Of a DNA stretch of 64,000 nt, positions 24,947 through 33,946 are shown piece by piece. Within the stretch, counting starts at the first letter, position 1, and every line of letters begins with the position of its first letter. A program made the position numbers and the translations under genes. The notes under the pieces are model-generated. The model did no database searches. It was not told where the DNA came from and was given only the letters and a program-made list of their open reading frames with translations. Origin of the DNA: Methylobacterium haplocladii (lineage in GTDB: Bacteria; Pseudomonadota; Alphaproteobacteria; Rhizobiales; Beijerinckiaceae); assembly GCF_007992175.1 (NCBI RefSeq), contig NZ_BJZT01000040.1:25022-89021 (forward strand). The letters run 5' to 3'.

Positions 24947-27900
24947 TCAGGCCGCTTGCGAGGTCTCGGAGCGCTCCTTGGCGAGCTTGGTCACACCGAC
25001 CTGATCGACCTTGCCGCTGCCGAGCATCGGCAGCTTGTCGAGGATCACCACCTCGGCCGGAACGCCGAGTTCGGGCGCGCCCTTCGACTTGGCGAAGGCT
25101 TGGTAGGCCGGCCGCGTCGCACCCTTGGCCTCGGTGAACAGGATCAGCCGCTCGCCCTTGCGGGCATCGGGCACCGCGGCGACGGCGCTCGGGGCTTCGG
25201 GCCAGAGTTCGGCGGCGAGGGTCTCGACGGTGGCGAGCGAGATCATCTCGCCGGCGATCTTGGCGAAGCGCTTGGCCCGGCCCTTGATCGCGACGAAGCC
25301 CTCCGCGTCGATCGCGACGATGTCGCCGGTGTCGTGCCAGCCACCAGGGGGCGGTTCGAGCACGCCGGGTTTCTCGGCGCGATAGTAACCGAGCATGACG
25401 TTCGGCCCCTTCACCGATAGCCGGCCGCCCTCTTCGATGCCGGGCACGCTTTCCAGGCGATGCTCGATGCCGGGCAGGAGGCGGCCGACGGTGCCGAAGC
25501 GGTTGAACATCGGCGTGTTGAGCGCCACCACCGGCCCGCATTCGGAGACGCCGTAGCCCTCCAGGATGCGCAGCCCAAACTTCTCCGACCAGGTCTTGCG
25601 GGTCGAATCCTTCACCTTCTCGGCGCCGGCCACGACGTAGCGCAGCGAGCGCAGGTCGTAGGGGTGGGCGGCCTTGGCGTAGCCGGTGAGGAAGGTGTCG
25701 GTGCCGAACAGGAAGGTGGCGTTCGAGCCGTAGATGAGCTCGGGCACGATCCGGTAGTGCAGCGGCGACGGGTAGAGGTAGACCGGCACGCCGGAGACCA
25801 GCGGCAGCACCAGCCCCGCCGTCAGCCCGAAGGCGTGGAAGACCGGCAGCACGTTGAAGACTTTGTCGCGGCGGCCGAAATCGATCCGGGCGGCCGCCTG
25901 GGCGGTGTTCGCCAGCATGTTGCGGTGGGCCAGCACCACGCCCTTCGGCGTTCCCTCGGAGCCGGAGGTGAAGAGGATCGCGACCGGGTCGGAGCCCGTG
26001 CGCTTCACCAGCGGCTTGCGGGGGGCGACGAGGCCCCTGAGCTTGTCGCCGGTGGAGACCGTGGCGCGCACGTCCTCGAGGTAGACGAGCTTCACCTTGC
26101 CTTCGAGGCCCTCGATCAGGCTGCCCAGCCGGCCCTTCTCGATGAAGGCGCGGGATGTGACGATGGTGTCGACCTGCGCCGCCTTGCAGGCCGAGAGCAC
26201 GCTGGCCGGGCCGGCGGAGAAGTTGATCATCGCCGGCACGCGGCCGGCGCTGGCCAGCGCGAAGAACGTCACCGCGGCGCCGTTGGCATTCGGCAGCATC
26301 AGGCCGACGGTGCCGCCCTCGGGGGCCAGCGGCATCAGCTTGCGGCCGAGGATGTTGGCGCCCATCACGAGGCGCGCATAGGTCATCGTGCCGGTGACGG
26401 GGTCTTCCAGCGCCGTGCGGTGCCAGCCGTGGCGGTCGCCCGCCTCGATCAGGGCCGCCATCACCGAGCGGTCGATGTCGGTCGTCTCGAACATCAGGTC
26501 CGACATGATGTCGTAGAGGGCGGCGCCGGCAGCGCGGCGGCGGTTCTTGCCCTTGAGTTCCGGATCGACCGCCAGCTTCACCGGCTCCATGATCGTCACG
26601 GTGATCTTCGGCCACCAGCGGCGGCGCACCTGCTCGCGGGAGAGGCGCGAGAAGACGGTCTGCTCCGGGCCGTCGATCTTCACCGGCACGACCATCGCAC
26701 CGGACTTGTCGGCGATCAGGCCGGCGCCGTCATAGACCTTCATCAGGCTGCCGGTGACCGTCAGACGGCCTTCGGGAAAGATGATCAGCGTCTCGCCGTT
26801 CTTCACGGCGTTGATCAGGGTGCGGGTGGCGAGCGGCCGCGTCGGGTCGAGCGGCATCGCCTTGGTGATCTTCAGGAACGGCTTCACCCACCAGCGCTGC
26901 GCGATGCCGTGATCGATGGCGAAGACCGGCTCCTGGTCGAGCAGCGACAGGGCCAGCGGCGCATCGAGGAACGAGACGTGGTTGAGGGCGATGATCGCGT
27001 TCGGGCCGGCCTTCTCGACGTTCTCCAGGCCCTTCACCTCCAGGCGGTAGAAGGCGCGAAAGAAGATCGAGAGGAAGTCGCGGAACGGGCTCGTGGGCAT
27101 GATCTTGAAGACGATTACGCCGACGACGAGGTTCAGCACCGCGATCAGGGCGAAGAGCTGCCCCATCGACAGGCCGGCCGCCTGGAGCGCGGCCAGCGCC
27201 AGGGTGCCGCCGACCATGAAGGCCGCGGTGATCACGTTGACGGCGCCGATGACCCGGGCGCGCTTCTCCTTCGGCGTCCAGGCCTGCACGGCGGCGAAGG
27301 ACGGCACGATGTAGAGGCCGCCGGCGATGGCGAGGCCGGCGAAGTCGATCAGCAGGCGCAGGCCGGTCGGGTCGCCGAGGAAGGCGAGCGCGCCGATCGG
27401 TTCGCCGATTGCGGGTACGGCGTGGGAGACCGTCCAGGCGAGGTCGAGGCCGAATGCGCCCATCAGGAGCGCGCCGACCGGCGTCGGCAGCAGCACGATG
27501 CGCCCGCTCGCCAGCCACGAGGCCAGGGCCGAGCCCACCGCGATGCCGATCGAGAACACGGCGAGCAGGGTCGTGGCGACGATCTCGGTGCCGTTGAGCG
27601 TCTGGCGCACCAGCACCGGCAGCAGCGAGAGTACCACCACGCCGACGAGCCAGAACCAGCTGACGATGATCGAGCCGCGCCAGAGCCGCGTGTCGGACCA
27701 CAGGTCGCGCAGCAGCTCGATCGTGGAGCGGGCGATGTTGGCGTCGATCTTGAGGGTCGGATCGCCCTCGCCGGTGCGCGGGATCTGGCGCGCCGCGATC
27801 CAGCACAGCACCGCGAACGTCATCAGGCCGGCACCGAGCGCCAGGGCATGGCCGCCCATCGCCATGGCGAGGCCGGCGGTGATGGTGCCGAGCAGGATCG

Positions 27901-28366
27901 CCAGGAAGGTCGCGGCCTCGACTAGCGCGTTGCCGGCAGTGAGTTCCTCCCGCTTCAGGTGGTCGGGCAGGATGCCGTATTTGATCGGGCCGAACAGGGC
28001 CGCGATGATGCCGAAGGTGCCGAGCGAGGCGAACAGCAGCGGCACCGATTGCAGCCAGAACCCGAGCACGGAGAGCAGCGCCGCGAAGATCTCCGCGAAC
28101 TTCAGGCGCTTGGCCAGGACCGCCTTGTCGTAGCGGTCGGCGAGCTGGCCGCCGAGGCCGGAGAGGACGAAGAACGGGCCGATGAAGACCGCGCTCGCCA
28201 GCGTCACCAGAATACCGCCATGGCCCGGATCGGTACCGGTCTCGCCGACCTTGAACAGGATCAGCAACGCCAGCGCGTTCTTGAGGAAGTTGTCGTTGAA
28301 GGCCGAGAAGAACTGGCACCAGAAAAGCGGCGCGAACCGCCGTGTCGTCATCAGGGAAGCGAACAT
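24947..28366 (-). CDS. LplT-PlsC-acyl-ACP synthetase fusion (Aas-like lysophospholipid remodelling protein)
   Basis: The 1139-residue protein joins three parts. Residues about 1-400 are an MFS transporter like LplT (FFSAFNDNFLKNALALLILF). Residues about 425-625 are a PlsC-type acyltransferase with NHVSFLDA (HX4D) and FPEGRLT. Residues about 640-1130 are an AMP-forming acyl ligase with LFTSGSEGTPKGVVLAHRN, GYGVSECGPVVALN and GWHDTGDIV. In E. coli LplT flips lysophospholipids inward and Aas re-acylates them using acyl-ACP. Here both functions are in one chain, an arrangement known in several alphaproteobacteria. It is divergent from a TetR regulator with operator-like palindromes between. Confidence 0.9.
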   Translation of the reverse strand: MFASLMTTRRFAPLFWCQFFSAFNDNFLKNALALLILFKVGETGTDPGHGGILVTLASAVFIGPFFVLSGLGGQLADRYDKAVLAKRLKFAEIFAALLSVLGFWLQSVPLLFASLGTFGIIAALFGPIKYGILPDHLKREELTAGNALVEAATFLAILLGTITAGLAMAMGGHALALGAGLMTFAVLCWIAARQIPRTGEGDPTLKIDANIARSTIELLRDLWSDTRLWRGSIIVSWFWLVGVVVLSLLPVLVRQTLNGTEIVATTLLAVFSIGIAVGSALASWLASGRIVLLPTPVGALLMGAFGLDLAWTVSHAVPAIGEPIGALAFLGDPTGLRLLIDFAGLAIAGGLYIVPSFAAVQAWTPKEKRARVIGAVNVITAAFMVGGTLALAALQAAGLSMGQLFALIAVLNLVVGVIVFKIMPTSPFRDFLSIFFRAFYRLEVKGLENVEKAGPNAIIALNHVSFLDAPLALSLLDQEPVFAIDHGIAQRWWVKPFLKITKAMPLDPTRPLATRTLINAVKNGETLIIFPEGRLTVTGSLMKVYDGAGLIADKSGAMVVPVKIDGPEQTVFSRLSREQVRRRWWPKITVTIMEPVKLAVDPELKGKNRRRAAGAALYDIMSDLMFETTDIDRSVMAALIEAGDRHGWHRTALEDPVTGTMTYARLVMGANILGRKLMPLAPEGGTVGLMLPNANGAAVTFFALASAGRVPAMINFSAGPASVLSACKAAQVDTIVTSRAFIEKGRLGSLIEGLEGKVKLVYLEDVRATVSTGDKLRGLVAPRKPLVKRTGSDPVAILFTSGSEGTPKGVVLAHRNMLANTAQAAARIDFGRRDKVFNVLPVFHAFGLTAGLVLPLVSGVPVYLYPSPLHYRIVPELIYGSNATFLFGTDTFLTGYAKAAHPYDLRSLRYVVAGAEKVKDSTRKTWSEKFGLRILEGYGVSECGPVVALNTPMFNRFGTVGRLLPGIEHRLESVPGIEEGGRLSVKGPNVMLGYYRAEKPGVLEPPPGGWHDTGDIVAIDAEGFVAIKGRAKRFAKIAGEMISLATVETLAAELWPEAPSAVAAVPDARKGERLILFTEAKGATRPAYQAFAKSKGAPELGVPAEVVILDKLPMLGSGKVDQVGVTKLAKERSETSQAA

Positions 28367-28462
28367 GGACCTCTCTCCCGGCTAGCCCATGACTGCCCGG
28401 CGAGACCTTGGGCGTCAAATCCAGCCTGTCCGACCATCCCCGTGATCGGGCCATCGGATAGT

Positions 28463-28477
28463 TTGCACGGTGTTCAA
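28463..28477. promoter_or_regulatory. Imperfect TetR-type operator (upstream copy)
   Basis: TTGCACGGTGTTCAA matches the perfect palindrome at 28511-28525 at 12 of 15 positions and has the same dyad geometry. It lies closer to the minus-strand acyltransferase fusion gene, so it could control that promoter. Confidence 0.45.
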
Positions 28478-28510
28478 AATACGCGGTTCGTCGCGGTCGG
28501 CAACTTGATT

Positions 28511-28525
28511 TTGCACGCCGTGCAA
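28511..28525. promoter_or_regulatory. Perfect TetR-type operator palindrome
   Basis: TTGCACGCCGTGCAA is a perfect 7-1-7 palindrome in the 280-bp divergent gap. Its half sites and size suit a TetR dimer. With the related site 48 bp away it probably lets the adjacent regulator control both divergent genes; this is inference. Confidence 0.6.
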
Positions 28526-28646
28526 TCTACCTCGCCCGGTGCGTGCGTGACCGCACGCGGTTCGGCCGTCAGGCAGGATGCGCCGGCAGGTCCTAAGGTT
28601 CTGTTGTTTCGCGGTTCTTCCGTACCGGGAGCGACAAGGAGACGGT

Positions 28647-29267
28647 ATGGCGCAGGGCAAGCGGGCGGCGGGGCCGCGGGGCGAGCACGACCGCGAAGGT
28701 TTTATCGAGATGGTCGCACGGGCGGCCGAGAGCCTCGTGCGCAACGAGGGCTTTCGTGGGCTCGGGATGCGGCGGCTCGCGGCCGCGATCGGCTACGCCC
28801 CGAACTCGATCTACAACGCGGTCGGCGACCTCGATCAGGTGATCCTGCGGGTCAACGCCCGCACGCTCCGCCGCCTCTCGGCCATGTTGCAGGGCGCGAC
28901 CGACCCGGCCCTGTCGCCCAGAGACAACGCGCTGGCGCTGGCCGACGCCTACCTCGTCTTCGTCGCCGCCGATCCCCGGGTCTGGAGCCTGGTCTTCGAG
29001 CATGTCGCCGCCCCCGAAGTACCCTTCCCCGACTGGTACGCCGAGGCCCTGGCCGACGCGACCGGCCTCGTCGACACGGTGCTGCAGCCGCTCCTGCCCG
29101 ACCCCATCGAGCGCCGGCAGGCCGTCGCTACCCTCTGGGCCGGCCTGCACGGCATCGCCTCGCTCTCGACCTCGAACAAGCTCGCGGTGCTGGTGCCCGA
29201 TTCGCCGCGGGTGCTGGCGCGAATGCTGGTGGGGCGGTTCTTGGGGGAGGGTTCGGGCGCAGCGTGA
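28647..29267 (+). CDS. TetR-family transcriptional regulator
   Basis: ATG 28647 follows AAGGAGAC and gives 206 residues. The N-terminal helix-turn-helix is clear (VRNEGFRGLGMRRLAAAIGY, then SIYNAVGDLDQVI). The C-terminal half carries a WHG-type ligand domain (ATLWAGLHGIASLSTSNKL). TetR regulators with this domain often respond to lipids or other hydrophobic ligands. Divergence from a lysophospholipid remodelling gene with shared palindromes suggests control of that gene and itself. The ligand is unknown. Confidence 0.88.
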   Translation: MAQGKRAAGPRGEHDREGFIEMVARAAESLVRNEGFRGLGMRRLAAAIGYAPNSIYNAVGDLDQVILRVNARTLRRLSAMLQGATDPALSPRDNALALADAYLVFVAADPRVWSLVFEHVAAPEVPFPDWYAEALADATGLVDTVLQPLLPDPIERRQAVATLWAGLHGIASLSTSNKLAVLVPDSPRVLARMLVGRFLGEGSGAA

Positions 29268-29304
29268 CGCGAGAGGCGGCGTTCGGCGGCCCCGCGCCCG
29301 GCAA

Positions 29305-29460
29305 CCACCCTCGTCCTCATTCCAAGGTGCTGCCCAAGGTGCTGCGCAGCAGCCTCGAAGGACCGTTGAGCGCCGACCCAGCCCGTTGGAGATGCGCGGA
29401 TAGGATCAGGGGTGCTTCAAGGCCTCCGCTTCGCTGCGGCGCCTCGGCATGAGGGTCGGG
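29305..29460. repeat. Degenerate palindromic repeat (CTCATGCTGAGGTGC-like family)
   Basis: The left part CCTCGTCCTCATTCCAAGGTGC and the right part GGTGCTTCAAGGCCTCCGC ... CGCCTCGGCATGAGGG are imperfectly complementary. They resemble the better-preserved element at 43034-43193. It fills the gap between the TetR gene and the convergent hexapeptide-repeat gene. Confidence 0.45.
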
Positions 29461-29464
29461 AGGA

Positions 29465-30544
29465 TCACACCGCCTCGACCGCCTGCAACTGCCGATACGC
29501 GCGCCCATGCGCGCAATAGCCCTCGACGATCTGCGCCATCATCGCACGCTTAGCCGTGTCGAGGGGCGCGAGAATGCGGGCGGGGCGGCCGCCCCAGAGG
29601 TGGCCGCTGTCGAGGAGCTGGCCCGGATCGGTGGTGGCGCCCCCGGCAAGAAGCACGTCGTCGGCGACGACCGTGCCCGGAGCGATCACGCAGCCGATGC
29701 CGATGAGGCTGCGGGCACCGATCCGGCAATCGGCCATGCGCACGTTGTGGGCGATCGTGGTGTCCCGCCCGAGCACCACGCCCTCGCCGCGGGTCCGGAT
29801 CACCGTGTTGTCCTGGATGTTGGTGTCGGCCCCGACCACGATCGGCCCGACCGCCGCTTCGAGCGCGCAGGAGAACAGCACGCTCGACCCGGCGCCGAGC
29901 ATGATCCGGCCCGACAGCCGGGCCGTGCGGGCGACGAACACCGTCTCGTCGGTCTCCGGCGCGTCGCCCTCCATCGGCGCGGGCGTCGTCGCCGCAGCCT
30001 CGCGCAGGCGTTCGGCGCGCTCGGCGAGTTCTTCCTGCGTGATCGGGCGCTGACGCTTCGCCGGGCTGCCGGCATAGACGTGGCCGGCCTCCAGCTTGGA
30101 GCGCGGAAACACCGTGGCCCCTGCCTCGATCAGCACGCCGTCCCCGACGACCGAGCCGTCGAGCACGATCGCATCGTCCTCGATCACCACGTCCGAGCCG
30201 ACGGTGCAGGCATGGACCACGGCGTTGCGGCCCACCGTCACCCGGTCGCCGACGACGGTCGCCAGCGTGTCTGTGGCGATGTGGACCGTCGAGCGGGTTC
30301 CGAGCCAGAAGCGGTCGCCGATGGTGACGGTCTGGCCGTCGGCGCGGATCACGCTGTCGTCGCCGAGCCAGGACTGCGCCCCGATCGCCGCCGTGCCGAT
30401 CACCGTGCTGCCCGTGCCGCACCAGACCGGACGGGCGGAGAAGACCGGCAGCACGCCGTCATGGGGAAGGATCAGGTCGGGAGTCACGCGGGCGTCCTTC
30501 AGGTGGGGGCCGGGCGCATGGCGCTGCAGGCCGCGCGAGGACAT
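29465..30544 (-). CDS. Double left-handed beta-helix protein (tandem gamma-carbonic-anhydrase-like domains)
   Basis: The 359-residue protein contains two hexapeptide-repeat domains. The first (about 40-165) has TVIGTAAIGAQSWLGDDSVI, then VHIATDTLATVVGDRVTVG and NAVVHACTVGSDVVIEDDA. It closes with a PAKRQRPITQEE helix. The second (about 205-325) has a similar layout (NIQDNTVIRTRGEG, TIAHNVRMADCRIGARSLIG) and its own PARILAPLD closing helix. Some histidines match gamma-class carbonic anhydrase metal ligands in the first domain, but the set is not clearly complete. It could be a carbonic anhydrase-like or acyltransferase-like protein; catalytic activity is uncertain. Confidence 0.72.
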   Translation of the reverse strand: MSSRGLQRHAPGPHLKDARVTPDLILPHDGVLPVFSARPVWCGTGSTVIGTAAIGAQSWLGDDSVIRADGQTVTIGDRFWLGTRSTVHIATDTLATVVGDRVTVGRNAVVHACTVGSDVVIEDDAIVLDGSVVGDGVLIEAGATVFPRSKLEAGHVYAGSPAKRQRPITQEELAERAERLREAAATTPAPMEGDAPETDETVFVARTARLSGRIMLGAGSSVLFSCALEAAVGPIVVGADTNIQDNTVIRTRGEGVVLGRDTTIAHNVRMADCRIGARSLIGIGCVIAPGTVVADDVLLAGGATTDPGQLLDSGHLWGGRPARILAPLDTAKRAMMAQIVEGYCAHGRAYRQLQAVEAV

Positions 30545-30594
30545 ATAGGCGCATGGCCGGGAGCGGTATCCCGGAGTCGGATTTCGAGGACAGC

Positions 30595-31068
30595 ATGAGC
30601 CGCGTCAGCATCCGGCCGGAGCCTTTCGACGTCGCTGCCGAACTCGCGGCGGTCGAGGCCTCGACGAACGGCCGCGCCGGCGCCGTCGTCAGTTTCACGG
30701 GACTGTGCCGGGACGAGGAGGGCCGGCTCGCGGCGCTCGAGCTCGAGCATTATCCCGGCATGGCCGAGGCCGAGATCACGCGCGTGGTCGCGGAGGCCGA
30801 GGCGCGCTGGCCGATCCAGGGCGTCCGGGTCATCCACCGCCACGGCCTGATCCGGCCCGGCGAGGGCATCGTCCTCGTCGTCACCGCCTCCGCGCACCGC
30901 CGGGCGGCCTTCGAGGCGGCGAGCTTCCTGATGGACTACCTCAAGGCGCGCGCCCCGTTCTGGAAGCGCGAGCACCTCGCCGACGGCAGCACCGGCGGCT
31001 GGGTCGAGGCGACCGAACACGATGCCAGGGCAGCAGAGAGTTGGGGGCGCGAGGCCTCGCAGGGATGA
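30595..31068 (+). CDS. moaE: Molybdopterin synthase catalytic (large) subunit
   Basis: The 157-residue MoaE converts cyclic pyranopterin monophosphate to molybdopterin together with thiocarboxylated MoaD. Diagnostic segments are VSFTGLCRDEEG, ELEHYPGMAE, IHRHGLIRPGEGIVLVV, HRRAAFEAASFLMDYLK and ARAPFWKRE with the conserved lysines. ATG 30595 is preferred over an upstream in-frame ATG at 30553. moaD is not adjacent in this window. The product supplies the cofactor for molybdenum or tungsten enzymes such as the formate dehydrogenase encoded at 50964. Confidence 0.95.
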   Translation: MSRVSIRPEPFDVAAELAAVEASTNGRAGAVVSFTGLCRDEEGRLAALELEHYPGMAEAEITRVVAEAEARWPIQGVRVIHRHGLIRPGEGIVLVVTASAHRRAAFEAASFLMDYLKARAPFWKREHLADGSTGGWVEATEHDARAAESWGREASQG

Positions 31069-31139
31069 TGGACGCCGCCGCGATTTGCGTCCATGCCCCC
31101 TAGTCGCTGGCGTGACCGGCGGAAAACGTACGTAGAAAC

Positions 31140-32315
31140 ATGGCGATCCAGGAATTCGGCGCGAAGACGGGCGACACGCCTGCCGACGGCCAGGTCGGCC
31201 CCTGGCGCGGGACACGCCCCCTGGTCGGCTCCGGCATCACCGTGGTGGCTTTCGTGGTGGTGCTGGCGCTCTGCTGGCTCGCCTCGGCGACGCTGCTGCT
31301 GATCTTCGCCGGCGTCCTGCTCGGCGTCTTCCTCGATGGGCTCACGCGCGGCCTCAAGTACGTCCTGCCGATCCCGCGCGCCCTGCGGCTGCTGATCGCG
31401 ACCCTCGCGGTCGCCGGGTTCCTCGTCGGCATGAGTGCGGTCGGCGGGGCCACCATCGCGCAGCAGGGGCGCGAGCTCGGCCAGACCATCCAGAACCAGT
31501 CGGGCACGATCCGCGACTGGCTCAAGGATCACGGCGTCAGCCTCGACAAGCTCGAGGCCCTGCAGGGGACGGGCGAGGCCGGGCAACCGAAGCCCAAGGG
31601 CGACGATGAGCCGAAGGGCGGCCTCGGCAGCTTCGCCTCCGGTGCGCTCAAGAGCCCCGGCTCGCTGCTATCGGATGCCAGCAGCTTTCTCGGACCGGCG
31701 GCGGCCGTCCTGCTCGAACTGTTCAACGCCCTCGGCAACGGCCTCGTGATCGTCTTCCTCGGCGTCTCGGTAGCGGCCGATCCCGGCAGCTATCGCAACG
31801 GCGTCGTCCGCTTCCTGCCGCCGCACCGGCGCGAACGCGGCGGGCAGGTGCTCGACGGCATGGGCGAGACCCTGCGGCACTGGCTGTTCGGCCAGCTCAT
31901 CACCATGACGGTGATCTTCCTCTGCACCTGGGGCGGACTCGCCTTCCTCGGCATCGGCGGCTCGCTGATCCTCGGCCTGCAGGCGGGGCTGCTGGCCTTC
32001 ATCCCCACCGTCGGCCCGCTCCTGGCCGGGGTGGTCATCCTGCTCGCGAGCCTGGCGTCGGGCATCAACGCACTGCTCGGCGCGCTCGGCGTCTATCTCG
32101 CGGTCCAGACCCTGGAGAGCTACGGACTCACCCCGTTCATCCAGAAGCGGGCGCTGGACATCCCGCCCGCCACGATCTTTGCGGGACAGCTCCTGCTCGG
32201 CGTGCTGTTCGGCCTCTGGGGCATCGCGCTCGCGCTGCCGCTGATGGCGGTGATTAAGGTGCTGCTGGAGCAGCTCTACATCGAAGAGACCCTGGGCGAG
32301 CCGGCGGAGGTTTGA
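31140..32315 (+). CDS. AI-2E family transporter (PerM/YdiK-like membrane protein)
   Basis: The 391-residue protein has about eight membrane segments: two early hairpins (ITVVAFVVVLALCWLASATLLL), a long soluble insertion (about 110-190, including a charged GEAGQPKPKGDDEPKGG linker), and a C-terminal block with GLQAGLLAFIPTVGPLLAGV. That last block contains the family's PxxGP motif. Members export small molecules or sodium, or serve autoinducer-2 traffic, and the substrate cannot be told from sequence. The gene stands alone and starts 71 bp after moaE. Confidence 0.85.
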   Translation: MAIQEFGAKTGDTPADGQVGPWRGTRPLVGSGITVVAFVVVLALCWLASATLLLIFAGVLLGVFLDGLTRGLKYVLPIPRALRLLIATLAVAGFLVGMSAVGGATIAQQGRELGQTIQNQSGTIRDWLKDHGVSLDKLEALQGTGEAGQPKPKGDDEPKGGLGSFASGALKSPGSLLSDASSFLGPAAAVLLELFNALGNGLVIVFLGVSVAADPGSYRNGVVRFLPPHRRERGGQVLDGMGETLRHWLFGQLITMTVIFLCTWGGLAFLGIGGSLILGLQAGLLAFIPTVGPLLAGVVILLASLASGINALLGALGVYLAVQTLESYGLTPFIQKRALDIPPATIFAGQLLLGVLFGLWGIALALPLMAVIKVLLEQLYIEETLGEPAEV

Positions 32316-32355
32316 GACGGCCTCGGACTGCTTCCATGTGAAGCGCGTCAGGTCG

Positions 32356-32560
32356 AGCGCATCCCCTCGCCCCGCTTGCGGGGAGAGGGCCGTGCCCCTT
32401 GCCGGGGCACGGCGAGGCGGCAGCCGAAGGTGAGGGGGCGGCATCGGAAGAGGCTCAGACTCGCCCCCCCTTACCTCCGCTTCGGCTTCGCCTCCGCTTG
32501 CCACGGACCCGACACGGGATCCGTGGCCCTCATCCCCGCGTGCGGGGCGAGGGCGGGCGC
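32356..32560. repeat. Cluster of short palindromes (CCCCGC-TTGC-GGGG type)
   Basis: CTCGCCCCGCTTGCGGGGAGAGG, CCGTGCCCCTTGCCGGGGCACGG and CTCATCCCCGCGTGCGGGGCGAGG-like palindromes lie one after another between the AI-2E transporter gene and the convergent aminotransferase gene. They are REP-like and could end transcription from both sides. The perfect palindrome at 50241-50292 shares the CTCTCCCCGC core. Confidence 0.55.
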
Positions 32561-32564
32561 CAGC

Positions 32565-33785
32565 TCACACCGCCTTCTGCAGCGGCACCACGTTGTGCAG
32601 CGTCTTGTCGGCCGTATCGAAGAACCGGCGGACGTTGCGGGCGGCCTGACGGATGCGCTGCTCGTTCTCGACCAGGGCAATGCGGACGTAGTCGTCGCCG
32701 TGCTCGCCGAAGCCGATGCCGGGAGCGACCGCGACATCCGACTTCTCCAGGAGCAGCTTCGAGAATTCCAGGCTGCCGAGCGGCTTGTACTTCTCCGGGA
32801 TCGGCACCCAGGCGAACATCGAGGCCTGCGGCGGCGGGATGACCCAGCCGGCCTTGCCGAAGGATTCCACCAGCGCGTCGCGGCGCTTCCTGTAGGTCGC
32901 GCGCATCTCCCTGATGCAGTCGTCGGGTCCGTTCAGCGCGGCGGTGGCCGCGACCTGGATCGGCGTGAAGGCGCCGTAATCGAGGTAGGACTTCACCCGC
33001 GTCAGCGCGGCGAGCAGCCGCTCGTTGCCGACCGCAAAGCCCATGCGCCAACCCGCCATCGAATAGGTCTTCGAGAGCGAGGTGAACTCCACCGTCACGT
33101 CGATCGCGCCGGGAACCTGCAGCACCGAGGGCGGCGGTGCCTTGTCGTCGAAATAGACCTCGGCATAGGCGAGATCGGAGAGCAGGATGATCTCGTGCCT
33201 CTTCGCGAAGGCGACGAGGTCCGTGTAGAAATCGAGGCTCGCGACATAGGCCGTCGGGTTCGACGGGTAGCAGACCACCAGAGCCACGGGCTTCGGAATC
33301 GAATGCAGCATCGCGCGTTCGAGGATCGGGAACATCGCGGGCGTCGGCTCGGCCGGCACGGAGCGGATCACGCCGCCCGCCATCAGGAAGCCGAAGGCGT
33401 GGATCGGGTAGCTCGGGTTCGGCACGATCACCACGTCGCCGGGCGCGGTGATCGCCTGCGCCATGTTGGCGAAGCCCTCCTTGGAGCCGAGCGTCGCCAC
33501 GACCTGCGTGTCGGGGTTCAGGCTCACGCCGAAGCGGCGCTGGTAATAGCCGGCCTGGGCACGGCGCAGACCGGCGATGCCCTTGGAGGCCGAGTAGCGG
33601 TCGGTGCGCGGGCGCCCGGCCGTCTCGCAGAGCTTGGCGATGACGTGCCTCGGGGCGTCGAGGTCGGGGTTGCCCATGCCGAGATCGATGATGTCGGCGC
33701 CGTTGGCGCGAGCCTGCGCCTTGATCCGGTTGACCTGCTCGAAGACGTAGGGGGGCAGGCGCTTGATGCGGTGAAAATCGGTCAT
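32565..33785 (-). CDS. Class I/II pyridoxal-phosphate aminotransferase (AlaC / LL-diaminopimelate aminotransferase-like)
   Basis: The 406-residue protein (ATG 33785) has fold-type I features: DLGMGNPDLDAPRHV at the N-terminus, YPSNPTAYV for substrate and cofactor binding, SDLAYAEVYFD, the PLP lysine in SLSKTYSMAGWRMGF, and a C-terminal arginine in DDYVRIALVENEQR. This subgroup is often annotated as LL-diaminopimelate aminotransferase. Alanine transamination (AlaC) is equally possible, since most alphaproteobacteria use the succinylase route to lysine. The gene is monocistronic on the minus strand. Confidence 0.85.
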   Translation of the reverse strand: MTDFHRIKRLPPYVFEQVNRIKAQARANGADIIDLGMGNPDLDAPRHVIAKLCETAGRPRTDRYSASKGIAGLRRAQAGYYQRRFGVSLNPDTQVVATLGSKEGFANMAQAITAPGDVVIVPNPSYPIHAFGFLMAGGVIRSVPAEPTPAMFPILERAMLHSIPKPVALVVCYPSNPTAYVASLDFYTDLVAFAKRHEIILLSDLAYAEVYFDDKAPPPSVLQVPGAIDVTVEFTSLSKTYSMAGWRMGFAVGNERLLAALTRVKSYLDYGAFTPIQVAATAALNGPDDCIREMRATYRKRRDALVESFGKAGWVIPPPQASMFAWVPIPEKYKPLGSLEFSKLLLEKSDVAVAPGIGFGEHGDDYVRIALVENEQRIRQAARNVRRFFDTADKTLHNVVPLQKAV

Positions 33786-33946
33786 GGCGTTCTTGGCGTC
33801 CGGGGCGCCTGCAGGCTCCGAGGGGAGCCCGCCTGTCGCGAGCAGCGGTGAATCGCGTCTCATATCATCGACGTTCGCCCGCGCCGACTCCGAAAGCCTG
33901 CAAAGGCCGCTTTTCGGATGTCGCGTGTGGCGCGGGGGCCGCGATG

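Noticed and set aside
25460..27925. 821-codon plus-strand frame opposite the acyltransferase fusion
   Set aside because: Its composition (His, Arg, Asp, Gly and Gln rich) is typical of the antisense of a G+C-rich membrane protein gene; no motif or ribosome site supports it.
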